A DNA stretch of 64,000 nt from RGIG3009 sp045578625 (GTDB lineage Bacteria; Bacillota; Clostridia; Oscillospirales; Acutalibacteraceae). Position 1 is the stretch's first letter; each line of letters begins with the position of its first letter. Both the position numbers and the translations under genes were made by a program. The stretch is from positions 1 to 64,000 of the forward strand of contig JAZNKN010000054.1 in assembly GCA_045578625.1 (NCBI GenBank), in the 5' to 3' direction. A model generated the notes under the pieces. That model ran no database searches. It had not been told where the DNA came from and saw nothing but the letters and a program-made list of their open reading frames with translations. Below, piece by piece: positions 57,350-64,000 of this stretch.

Positions 57350-57694
57350 TTACGCGCAGTGGTGTACCGGCGCCGGACGGCCGACCTCGTACAGCATCCG
57401 CTCCGTGGCAACGCGACGCTGCACCTCACGGCGACGGCGACGGTTGCGGGCGTTGGCCGCATCCTTTTTCAGCGCCAGACTGCAGCAAGCAAACACCGTG
57501 ACACGGCAGAGCATCAGCACGGCTTCCACCGCGAACGGAACCGCCGTGAACACCACGCCGCACACCGCCAGCTCCATCACAGCCATCGTGCCGGGGATCC
57601 ACGCCATACGGTGGGCGACCGTGCGGCGTTCCTTGGTGGTCATATAAAATGTCAGCAGTCCGAAAATAACAGCGACGATCACGCGAAAAGTCAT
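57350..57694 (-). CDS. Small basic membrane protein of unknown function
   Basis: A 114-residue protein I do not recognise. It has a hydrophobic N-terminal segment (~4-19), a longer hydrophobic region (~31-76, probably two helices with several Cys), then a strongly basic cytoplasmic tail (RNRRRRREVQRR, ~83-94). GGGAGG lies 8 nt before the ATG, and it has its own near-consensus promoter and terminator, so it is a real gene. SOS-box-like and other palindromes surround the promoter. Candidate roles are regulation of division or the envelope under stress, by analogy only with small SOS-induced membrane proteins such as YneA. Confidence 0.75.
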   Translation of the reverse strand: MTFRVIVAVIFGLLTFYMTTKERRTVAHRMAWIPGTMAVMELAVCGVVFTAVPFAVEAVLMLCRVTVFACCSLALKKDAANARNRRRRREVQRRVATERMLYEVGRPAPVHHCA

Positions 57695-57716
57695 GTGGAG
57701 TTCCTCCCTTTGTGTG

Positions 57717-57804
57717 TTCGATAAAATCGAACAAATGTTTTGTTTGTGTTTTGATTATACCAAATTTCGGGAGGTTGTCAATAGCAAAATCGAAAATTTG
57801 TTCG
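57717..57804. promoter_or_regulatory. Operator-like palindromes around the small membrane gene promoter
   Basis: GTTCGAT-AAA-ATCGAAC is perfect at 57717-57733. CGAAAATTTGTTCG at 57791-57804 matches the Gram-positive LexA box (CGAAC-N4-GTTCG) in nine of ten fixed positions. CGAACAAATGTTTT at 57728-57741 matches eight of ten. The first pair sits downstream of the start point, the other just above the -35. Confidence 0.55.
57754..57781 (-). promoter_or_regulatory. Promoter of the small membrane protein gene
   Basis: Minus-strand -35 TTGACA (57776-57781), 16 bp, -10 TATAAT (57754-57759). Confidence 0.8.
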
Positions 57805-57811
57805 ATTTTTT

Positions 57812-57843
57812 CCAAAAAGAGAGCCTCCGGGGGGTTCCGGAGG
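57812..57843 (-). terminator. Terminator of the M16-lgt-folD operon
   Basis: Minus-strand CCTCCGG/CCGGAGG around AACCCC, then CTCTCTTTTTGG. Confidence 0.75.
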
Positions 57844-57898
57844 TCTCAAACTCGTCTTTTTTCGCCGCTTGCCCGCGTGTTTCAGGTGCGCTCAGTGG

Positions 57899-58744
57899 TT
57901 ATTTCATCAGGGCGCGCGCCGCGGTGATGGTGTTCTTCAGCAGCATCGCAATAGTCATCGGGCCGACACCGCCGGGAACCGGCGTGAGGTAACCGGCGAC
58001 CTCGTCCACCGCGGGATCGACGTCACCGCACAGCTTGCCGTCCGCGCCGCGGTTGATGCCCACATCAATGACGACCGCGCCCGACTTGACCATATCCGGC
58101 GTAACAAAGCCGGCACGCCCCACCGCCGCGACCAGTACGTCTGCCTGACGGCAGACCTCCTTGAGGTTCTGCGTGCGGGAGTGGCAGATGGTGACGGTGG
58201 CATTCTCGTGGAGCAGCAGCATCGCCATTGGTTTGCCGACGATATTGCTGCGGCCGATCACGACACAGTGCTTGCCCTCTACCGAAACATCGGTGCGGTG
58301 CAGCAGCTCCATTACGCCCGCCGGTGTGCAGGGTAGGAAGGTGTAATCACCGATGAGGATCTGGCCGACGTTGGCGGCGTGGAACGCGTCCACGTCCTTG
58401 GCCGGAGAGATCGCAGCAATGACCGCTTTGTCATCCAGATGCTTCGGCAGCGGCAGCTGACACAAAATACCGTGAATATCAGCGCGGGTGTTCAGCTCCT
58501 CAACCAAGGCCAGTAACTGCTCCTGCGTGGTCTCCGTCGGCAGAGCAAACTCCTCTGAGCGAATACCTGCTTCGGCACAGGCCTTCTTTTTATTATTCAC
58601 ATATACACGGGATGCGGGGTCGTCGCCGACCACGATCACCGCCAAGCCCGGGGTATTGCCCTGCCGGGTAAGCTCCTCTACTTCAGCGCGAACCTCCTGC
58701 CGCACCGCGGCAGCGATCGCTTTTCCGTCAATCTTGATCGCCAT
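57899..58744 (-). CDS. folD: Methylene-THF dehydrogenase/cyclohydrolase
   Basis: Interconverts 5,10-methylene-THF and 10-formyl-THF for one-carbon metabolism. The 281-residue protein has YVNNKKKACAEAGI with the catalytic Lys, QLPLPKH, PAKDVDAFH, the NADP loop GRSNIVGKP and the PVPGGVGPMT signature. The start at 58744 has GAGGAGG 6 nt ahead and lies within the lgt end (17-bp overlap). Last gene of the operon. Confidence 0.95.
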   Translation of the reverse strand: MAIKIDGKAIAAAVRQEVRAEVEELTRQGNTPGLAVIVVGDDPASRVYVNNKKKACAEAGIRSEEFALPTETTQEQLLALVEELNTRADIHGILCQLPLPKHLDDKAVIAAISPAKDVDAFHAANVGQILIGDYTFLPCTPAGVMELLHRTDVSVEGKHCVVIGRSNIVGKPMAMLLLHENATVTICHSRTQNLKEVCRQADVLVAAVGRAGFVTPDMVKSGAVVIDVGINRGADGKLCGDVDPAVDEVAGYLTPVPGGVGPMTIAMLLKNTITAARALMK

Positions 58745-59738
58745 GGGTATCCTCCTCAACGTCTTGCTCGGCGGGCACTTCCGTCTCGGCCGCTTCTTCC
58801 GTCACTTCTTCGGCAGCTTCGTCCTCCGCCGCCTCCGCCCCCGCGATGGGAACGGTCTCGCCCTCAGCAGGGAGCGGCTCATCCGCAAACAAATCCTTGG
58901 GCGAGCGGGCTTCCTTGTTTTTCAGCAGGAAGTACAACAGCACGCCACCGATGACCGAAAGCGCCGCCACCAAGCAGGAAACGCGCATTGTGCCGAGTGG
59001 CAGACTGTCGGTGCGCAGTTGTTCGATAAAGAAGCGGCCAGTGCCGTACCAGATCACGTACAGTGAGAACAGCTGACCGCGGAAGCGGTACGCTTTTTTG
59101 GAAATGATATGTATCAGCAACAAGCCCAGCAGACACCACAGCGATTCATACAGGAAGGTGGGATGCACCGGCTGCGTCGGCTCGTAGCCCGTGGCGTTGG
59201 CGTACGGACTGCCGATGATGTTGCCCGTCATACCCCACGGCAGGTCGGTGTTGGTGCCGAAGGCTTCCTGATTAAAGAAGTTGCCCCAACGACCGATGGC
59301 CTGACCGATCAGGAAGCCGGGGGCCGCCAGATCGAACATCCGCAGTATGTCCACCTTACGAAGCTTGCACATCCACAGCGCGGTGACAAACGCGCCGATG
59401 ATACCCCCGTAGATCGCAAGGCCGCCCTCCCAGATCCGTAAGATACTGAGCGGATCACTAAAATACGCTGCGCGATCCTCCGAAAAGATCACGTAGTACA
59501 GCCGCGCGCCGACAAAGGCACACAAGGTACACACCAAGACCACATCGGTCATGCCGTCCTTGGAAATGCGGAACTCGTTGGCGCGCCGATAGGCATACAG
59601 CACAGCCAGCAGAAAGCCGACCGCGATCAGTACACCGTACCAATGGATGGAAAACTCGTTATCACCGATCTTAAAGGAATAGATCTCCGGGTTCAGTTCA
59701 AATCGCCAACCCAGTTTTGGGAACGCTACATAATCCAT
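58728..59738 (-). CDS. lgt: Prolipoprotein diacylglyceryl transferase
   Basis: Adds diacylglycerol to the lipobox cysteine of prolipoproteins at the membrane. The 336-residue protein has ~7 transmembrane helices, the GGLAIYGGIIGA stretch and the Lgt signature GRWGNFFNQEAFG. After the last helix comes an unusual ~60-residue tail rich in Glu, Ala and Asp (from ~275). The start at 59738 keeps AAAGG at 9 nt; a Met three codons earlier would overlap the previous stop in ATGA fashion but has its Shine-Dalgarno too close. Confidence 0.93.
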   Translation of the reverse strand: MDYVAFPKLGWRFELNPEIYSFKIGDNEFSIHWYGVLIAVGFLLAVLYAYRRANEFRISKDGMTDVVLVCTLCAFVGARLYYVIFSEDRAAYFSDPLSILRIWEGGLAIYGGIIGAFVTALWMCKLRKVDILRMFDLAAPGFLIGQAIGRWGNFFNQEAFGTNTDLPWGMTGNIIGSPYANATGYEPTQPVHPTFLYESLWCLLGLLLIHIISKKAYRFRGQLFSLYVIWYGTGRFFIEQLRTDSLPLGTMRVSCLVAALSVIGGVLLYFLLKNKEARSPKDLFADEPLPAEGETVPIAGAEAAEDEAAEEVTEEAAETEVPAEQDVEEDTHGDQD

Positions 59739-59743
59739 ACGAC

Positions 59744-61048
59744 TCATCCTTTCTGTTCAACCAATGGGGAAACAACTGACAGCGAGGAGGCGCACTCCTC
59801 AAAATCCGTCCGCAAACGCTGTTCAACGGCTTCTGTTGTAAGCGAGGCGACCGCCTCCAAGAGGTCAAACACGCCGACACCGTCCATGTGCGCGGCGATC
59901 AGCAGATCACCGCAGGACTCAGGGTTGTCCAATCCCGCGACCATCTGGCCGTACACGGCGTTGCGTGCGGCGATGAAATCCGCGGGATCAACGCCCTCAC
60001 GGCGCAAGCGGTCAAGCTCTTTACGAAACGCCGCCGCTACCGCGTCGGGATCACGCGATTCGCCGCCAATGATCCACACGCCGTAGCCCGGGCCATTGAA
60101 ATACTCCACGCCAAACGAGGCGTTGATCAACCCCTGCTGCATCAGCGACGCGTACAGCGCTGAGGATTTGCCGCCGAGCAATTCCTCCAACACCTCCGCA
60201 GCCGCAAGCGCTTCGGGCGATTCTGCTTTCAGGCCCTCCGACGTATCCAGCGGGGCTTTGTAGCCCAGATAGAACAGCGGCACGGCGACCGGCATCGCTA
60301 CCTCGATGCGCGGGTTGGCCGCTTCCCGCGGCTCGCCGACCGGCGCGCGGCGAGGCACCTTCGGCTCGCAAGGGCGCAGTAGCCGATCGGCCACCTCCTC
60401 CACCTGTGCGCAGGTAACGTTGCCGGACACCGCCAGCACCATATTGTGAAGATTGTAAAAGGTTTCGTAACAACTGTACAGCAGCTCCGGTGTGATCTGC
60501 GCAATGGAGTCCACCGTGCCGGCAATATCGGTATGCACCGGATGCTCCTTGTACAGACCCGAAAGCAGGTTGCAGAACACCTGACGGAACGGCGAATCCT
60601 CGCCCATACGGATCTCCTGCCCGATGATGCCGCGCTCCTTTTCCACTGTTTGCTCGGTGAAATACGGCTTTTGCACAAAATCCAGCAAGATCTCCAGTGA
60701 CTCTGTCGCGTTCTGCGTGCAGGTAAACAGGTAGGCCGTCTGGTCAAACGACGTATACGCGTTGGCGCTCGCGCCGGTCTCGGCATAGCGCTCAAACGCG
60801 TCGCAATCCTCGTTTTCAAACAGCTTATGCTCCAAATAATGCGCCGTTCCGGCGGGCAACAGCACCGGCTCGCCAACGCCGTCGGTGAGACACGCGGTAT
60901 CGATCGCACCGTAATCCGTAGCGAACACCGCGTAGGTGGTGGCGTAGTCCTGCTTGGGCCACACGTAGATCGGCAGACCCGAGGCGTGCTGCAGGAAATA
61001 GCACGTCTCCCCCGTCCGCTGACAGCGGATCGTTTTCCACTCAGCCAT
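59744..61048 (-). CDS. M16-family zinc peptidase, active subunit
   Basis: A 434-residue pitrilysin-type protein with the inverted zinc motif HYLEH (in GTAHYLEHKLFENED, ~70-74) and a downstream Glu in the ERGIIGQEIRMGEDSP stretch. Two M16 half-domains are recognisable. With the adjacent non-catalytic homologue it should form a heterodimer, like YmfH/YmfF or the AlbF/AlbE pair of Bacillus. Substrate unknown. The start at 61048 has AGGAGGG 7 nt ahead; it overlaps the previous gene by 8 bp. Confidence 0.9.
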   Translation of the reverse strand: MAEWKTIRCQRTGETCYFLQHASGLPIYVWPKQDYATTYAVFATDYGAIDTACLTDGVGEPVLLPAGTAHYLEHKLFENEDCDAFERYAETGASANAYTSFDQTAYLFTCTQNATESLEILLDFVQKPYFTEQTVEKERGIIGQEIRMGEDSPFRQVFCNLLSGLYKEHPVHTDIAGTVDSIAQITPELLYSCYETFYNLHNMVLAVSGNVTCAQVEEVADRLLRPCEPKVPRRAPVGEPREAANPRIEVAMPVAVPLFYLGYKAPLDTSEGLKAESPEALAAAEVLEELLGGKSSALYASLMQQGLINASFGVEYFNGPGYGVWIIGGESRDPDAVAAAFRKELDRLRREGVDPADFIAARNAVYGQMVAGLDNPESCGDLLIAAHMDGVGVFDLLEAVASLTTEAVEQRLRTDFEECASSLSVVSPLVEQKG

Positions 61049-62321
61049 CGGTACGTCCCTCCTGTGCCAGCAAATATACACATTCGCAGCGCAGCCGTCC
61101 CGCGGCACGGATCACCGCTTCACGGTCCACCGCCTGCAGCGCCTGCCGGATCTCCTCCGGTTGGCTCTGCCGCGGCAGCAAAGTCTGGGTGATATACCAC
61201 GCGGCAAGCGCCGACTGTGAGTCGTTTACCGACTCAAAGCTCTGGATCACACAGCGGCGCGCCGCCTCCAGATCCTCATCGGTAAACTCACCGGAAGCAA
61301 GCGCCTCGACCTGACGCAGGATCTCGGCTTCGGCGCGGGCGGCGTTGGCTTCATCCACGCCGCTCTGCACCAACAGTAACCCCTTCATACGGTCGTATGC
61401 CGAGGAGCAATAATAGCACAGGCTGAGCTTTTCGCGTACGTTGCGGAACAACAGCGAGGACGGTGTGCCGCCCAATACGGCATTCATCAGCCGCGTGGCG
61501 GTCACATCCTCATCCGGTTCGGCACACCCGGTACGGAAGCCCAACACCAGTTTGGATTGGTTGATCGCCATACGCTCGGTATGGCGGCGCAGCTTGGGCA
61601 GGTGCGTGACGGTATCGGTAACACACGGGAGCGGCTGACGCCCCTGCACCGCGGAAAAGCCGACGCGGAACGCCTCCTCCACCTGCGGCATCGCGCCGCT
61701 GTCCTGCAAGATCAGGCGGACGGTAGCGTGGCGCAGCATCCGCTGCCACGCAGCGGTAACTCGCTCGGGGGTGAGCTGCTCGATGACCTCGGCACTGCCG
61801 AACTGGCCGATACCGTACGCTTCGTCCGAACAAAGCAGTTCCTCGGCACGGCGGCGCGCGTACCAACGCTTATCGTTGATCTGGGCGCGGACATCCTCCG
61901 CCAGACAGCGGCGCTCCATCTCGACGTCCTCGCGGCGGAACACGCCGTTTTCCAACGCGGGACGGAACAGCATATCACACAGCAGCCGCGCGCAGGAGGC
62001 AGTGACCTCCTCGCCGTTCAGCGCGTAGCGGTCGGCCGTGGTCTCGGCGGTGAGCAGCAGCACCTGCGCCTCGCCCACACGCATCACCTGGCCGGTGACC
62101 GCCGCACCGTACAGCTCGTTCAAGCGGCGGTTGAGTGCGGTAAAGTCCGGATAGGCGGCACACGCACGCGTCAGCACCCGCGGCAGGATCGCATATTCCT
62201 CCACCGTGTCACGCGACAGCGGCAGAAACAGACCCACCGTGATCTGCGCCGTTTTAAAGCGCGTATCCGGCAGCGTGAGGCTTTCCACGCCGGCACACAG
62301 CCGACGGATCTCCGCTTGCAT
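61041..62321 (-). CDS. M16-family peptidase-like protein, zinc motif lost
   Basis: A 426-residue homologue: the N-terminal half lacks any HxxEH (the equivalent region runs LPLSRDTVEEYAILPRVL), while the C-terminal domain keeps the R-Y-type pocket (LFRNVREKLSLCYYCSS). Such partners supply the substrate-binding half of a dimer. The start at 62321 has GGAGGG 6 nt ahead. First of the operon M16-M16-lgt-folD. Confidence 0.87.
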   Translation of the reverse strand: MQAEIRRLCAGVESLTLPDTRFKTAQITVGLFLPLSRDTVEEYAILPRVLTRACAAYPDFTALNRRLNELYGAAVTGQVMRVGEAQVLLLTAETTADRYALNGEEVTASCARLLCDMLFRPALENGVFRREDVEMERRCLAEDVRAQINDKRWYARRRAEELLCSDEAYGIGQFGSAEVIEQLTPERVTAAWQRMLRHATVRLILQDSGAMPQVEEAFRVGFSAVQGRQPLPCVTDTVTHLPKLRRHTERMAINQSKLVLGFRTGCAEPDEDVTATRLMNAVLGGTPSSLLFRNVREKLSLCYYCSSAYDRMKGLLLVQSGVDEANAARAEAEILRQVEALASGEFTDEDLEAARRCVIQSFESVNDSQSALAAWYITQTLLPRQSQPEEIRQALQAVDREAVIRAAGRLRCECVYLLAQEGRTDG

Positions 62322-62352
62322 AGCCGTCCCTCCGATCGTTGGAATATTCTTC

Positions 62353-62381
62353 ATTGTATCACACTTTTCTCCGTGAGAAAA
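62353..62381 (-). promoter_or_regulatory. Promoter of the M16-lgt-folD operon
   Basis: Minus-strand -35 TTTTCT (62376-62381), 17 bp, -10 TACAAT (62353-62358). A CTTTTCTC/GAGAAAAG inverted repeat (62364-62382) covers the -35 and spacer and may be an operator or the previous operon's end hairpin. Confidence 0.55.
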
Positions 62382-62395
62382 GCCCTATTTTTCTA

Positions 62396-63568
62396 TTATT
62401 CACTGCGAAGTGCCTCGACCGGCTGCAAACGGGACGCTTTGTACGCGGGATACGCCCCGAACACCCCGCCGACCAACAGCGAAAACACAAACAACCATCC
62501 GAATAATGATACCGGCGCGGCAACCGCAATGCCGAATGCCTGCAGGATCACCACCAACAGCACCGCCGGCAGCATTCCCAAGATCGCCCCCGCTGCCGAG
62601 AGGATGATCGCCTCGGTAAGAAATTCCCATAAAATGCGCCGACTTGTCGCGCCGATGGCTTTTTTGATACCGATCTCCCGCGTGCGCTCCGCGACCGCAG
62701 ACAGCATCGACGTGATGATGCCAAAGCCGGAAACGACCAGCGAGATCGCACTGATTGCCGTCAGCACCAGCGCCACTACGTCCACCAGCTGCTCCAGCCG
62801 ATCCTTCTGCACCGCCAGATTGTCGGTGCGAAACGGCGCGTCGCCGTCATACATCCGATCCAACAGCCGCTCGATCCGCATTTCCGCCGCGTTGGCCGAC
62901 GCGGGCGACACCCGCACCGCCACCTGGTCAAACGCACTCTGACCGGTGAGGTTGGTGTGGGTGGTGTACGGCATATACAGCATTCCGGGAATCATAGAGG
63001 TGAAATTTTGCAGCAGGCTGCTGCCGGTCTCAGTGATACCGATCACGGTCAGCTGCTCGGTACGGTCACCGAACTGTACCGTAATGTGCTTGCCCACCAA
63101 ATTAGTACGACCGTACACCGCATGTGCCAAGGTCTCGTCCAACACGCAGACCCGTGCCGAGACCTTGACGTCTCCGGGCGAGATCAGCCGCCCATGCAGC
63201 AGTGCCAGTGAGATGACCTGATCCGCGCCGGCGTCGATGCCGCACAGCACGGAGCCTTGGCTGCTGTGTGCGGAGGACACGGTGCCCAACTGTATCATCA
63301 GCGGCATCGCCGAATCTACACACGAAAGTCGGCGGATCTCCTCCAGCGCTTCTTCGCCGATGAGTTCTCCGCCGCTTTCCGCCATGACTGACAGACCGTT
63401 GACACCCATGCTATCCAGTTCCTCGTTGACCAGTTGCTTGCCTACCACGCTGATGACCGACACCGCCGCCACCATCATCACACCGACCGCGATACCCACA
63501 ACGGTCAGCGCCGTGCGGTTACGCTTGCGCAGCAGGCTGCGCAATGCGCCTTTTATCAACTCTCCCAT
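62396..63568 (-). CDS. MacB/FtsX-type ABC transporter permease
   Basis: A 390-residue protein of the MacB fold: N-terminal transmembrane helix (~20-42), a large extracytoplasmic domain (~45-265), then three C-terminal helices (FtsX domain) with ERTREIGIKKAIGAT (~288-302), and the PAYKASRLQPVEALR end. In macrolide/peptide efflux or envelope-signal systems it works with an ATPase and an adaptor. The adaptor ends 3 bp upstream; the ATPase is probably beyond the right edge. Confidence 0.9.
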   Translation of the reverse strand: MGELIKGALRSLLRKRNRTALTVVGIAVGVMMVAAVSVISVVGKQLVNEELDSMGVNGLSVMAESGGELIGEEALEEIRRLSCVDSAMPLMIQLGTVSSAHSSQGSVLCGIDAGADQVISLALLHGRLISPGDVKVSARVCVLDETLAHAVYGRTNLVGKHITVQFGDRTEQLTVIGITETGSSLLQNFTSMIPGMLYMPYTTHTNLTGQSAFDQVAVRVSPASANAAEMRIERLLDRMYDGDAPFRTDNLAVQKDRLEQLVDVVALVLTAISAISLVVSGFGIITSMLSAVAERTREIGIKKAIGATSRRILWEFLTEAIILSAAGAILGMLPAVLLVVILQAFGIAVAAPVSLFGWLFVFSLLVGGVFGAYPAYKASRLQPVEALRSE

Positions 63569-63571
63569 ACG

Positions 63572-64000
63572 TCATTCCACCCGCACGGCCACGCTGTCGC
63601 CGGTGAGTGTTTCAGGATCCTGTACCACCTGTGCACCGGACGCCAGCCCGGACACCACCAGTACACCGTCGCCGCATTCCTCGCCGAATTCCGGAAACTG
63701 CTTTGCCACCGTTCCGTCTCCTTTATATACATATATATATTCGTTACCCTCCTCGTCCTGCGCGATACAGGTGTACGGCACCAGCAACGCGTCCTCGATC
63801 ACCTCGACTACCACGCTCGCCTTGGCGTTAAGCCCCGCGCGAAGCGAGGCGTCCTGCTCCTCCTCACGCAGGGTGACGATCGCATCCACCACGGTTTCGG
63901 ATACCGTGCCGACGTATTCCTGATGGGCGGTGTCGGCAATGTAGGTGACCGTGCCGTGGTAAACCTCCTTGGAAAACGCCACGCCAGTGATCTCGACCTC
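63572..64000 (-). CDS. Efflux adaptor (membrane fusion protein), 3' part
   Basis: The last 142 codons of a HlyD/MacA-like adaptor; the 5' part lies beyond the window. Visible are the beta-barrel (EVYHGTVTYIADTAHQE, RAGLNAKASVVVEVIEDALLVPYTCI) and the membrane-proximal domain (YIYVYKGDGTVAKQ, VVSGLASGAQVV). It is in one operon with the MacB-type permease. No stop or frameshift is seen up to the edge. Confidence 0.85.
   Translation of the reverse strand, partial: EVEITGVAFSKEVYHGTVTYIADTAHQEYVGTVSETVVDAIVTLREEEQDASLRAGLNAKASVVVEVIEDALLVPYTCIAQDEEGNEYIYVYKGDGTVAKQFPEFGEECGDGVLVVSGLASGAQVVQDPETLTGDSVAVRVE

Noticed and set aside
57791..57804. Certain LexA regulation of the small membrane protein
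   Set aside because: The box has one mismatch and lexA/recA promoters of this genome are not in the window, so it is kept only as a candidate.

Overview
The window is a gene-dense, G+C-rich chromosomal segment of a low-GC-phylum (Firmicutes/Bacillota) bacterium, most likely an anaerobic, probably spore-forming member of the Clostridia (an Oscillospirales-like lineage). Support comes from gene content: pyruvate:ferredoxin oxidoreductase, a division/cell-wall cluster headed by mraZ with two PASTA penicillin-binding proteins, a MurE with the meso-diaminopimelate motif, class B sortase, a SpoIID domain, RicT/YaaT, a glycine riboswitch and ubiquitous sigma-A promoters with 17-bp spacing. No tRNA, rRNA, transposase, prophage or CRISPR was seen. 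This is a core chromosomal region, and most novelty lies in gene fusions and regulatory sequence.

Layout. 1-731: a strong leftward promoter with a ~360-nt leader for a gene beyond the left edge, an AraC-family remnant and the terminators of the aro operon. 732-8983: a leftward operon, aroF-tyrA-aroB-aroA-aroC-pheA-aroE::aroK-aroQ, covering the shikimate pathway to chorismate plus the prephenate branches to Phe and Tyr. It is preceded by a consensus promoter and a 30-codon Tyr/Phe-rich leader peptide with competing hairpins and a terminator, i.e. a ribosome-mediated attenuator. 8992-15826: a leftward sulfur/envelope operon, cysteine desulfurase, active class B sortase, ThiI and a 1148-codon frame joining CinA, a membrane segment, a catalytically dead sortase domain and a SpoIID domain. 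16037-18471: a small XRE regulator, duplicated rpsI terminators, rplM-rpsI, and radC. 18526-26997: a glycine-riboswitch-controlled sodium:amino-acid symporter, a half-size ABC exporter, PFOR, and a CBS-domain protein. 27040-32770: a copper P-type ATPase with a CopZ-like tail that has its own ribosome binding site, a divergent XRE pair with three matching operators, and znuABC behind a perfect palindromic operator. 32906-41052: holB-ricT-rmuC, an XRE regulator, and pth-mfd-comEA-like. 41158-56203: the dcw cluster, mraZ-rsmH-ftsL-pbp-pbp-murE-mraY-ftsW-murG-murA-ftsQ, then ftsZ on its own promoter. 56321-64000: an AEC transporter, a small membrane protein with SOS-box-like sites, a four-gene operon (two M16 peptidases, lgt, folD), and the end of an ABC efflux system (permease plus adaptor).

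The genes form tight functional operons with ATGA or short overlaps. The aro operon appears to sense charged Tyr/Phe tRNA directly by translation of its leader. The desulfurase probably supplies sulfur to the rhodanese-less ThiI. The mraZ promoter carries 10-bp-spaced GTGG repeats expected for MraZ autoregulation. The most unusual items are the aromatic attenuator, the CinA/pseudosortase/SpoIID frame next to its active sortase paralogue, and the CopA-CopZ nested gene. All assignments are from reading the sequence; no database search or folding program was run.
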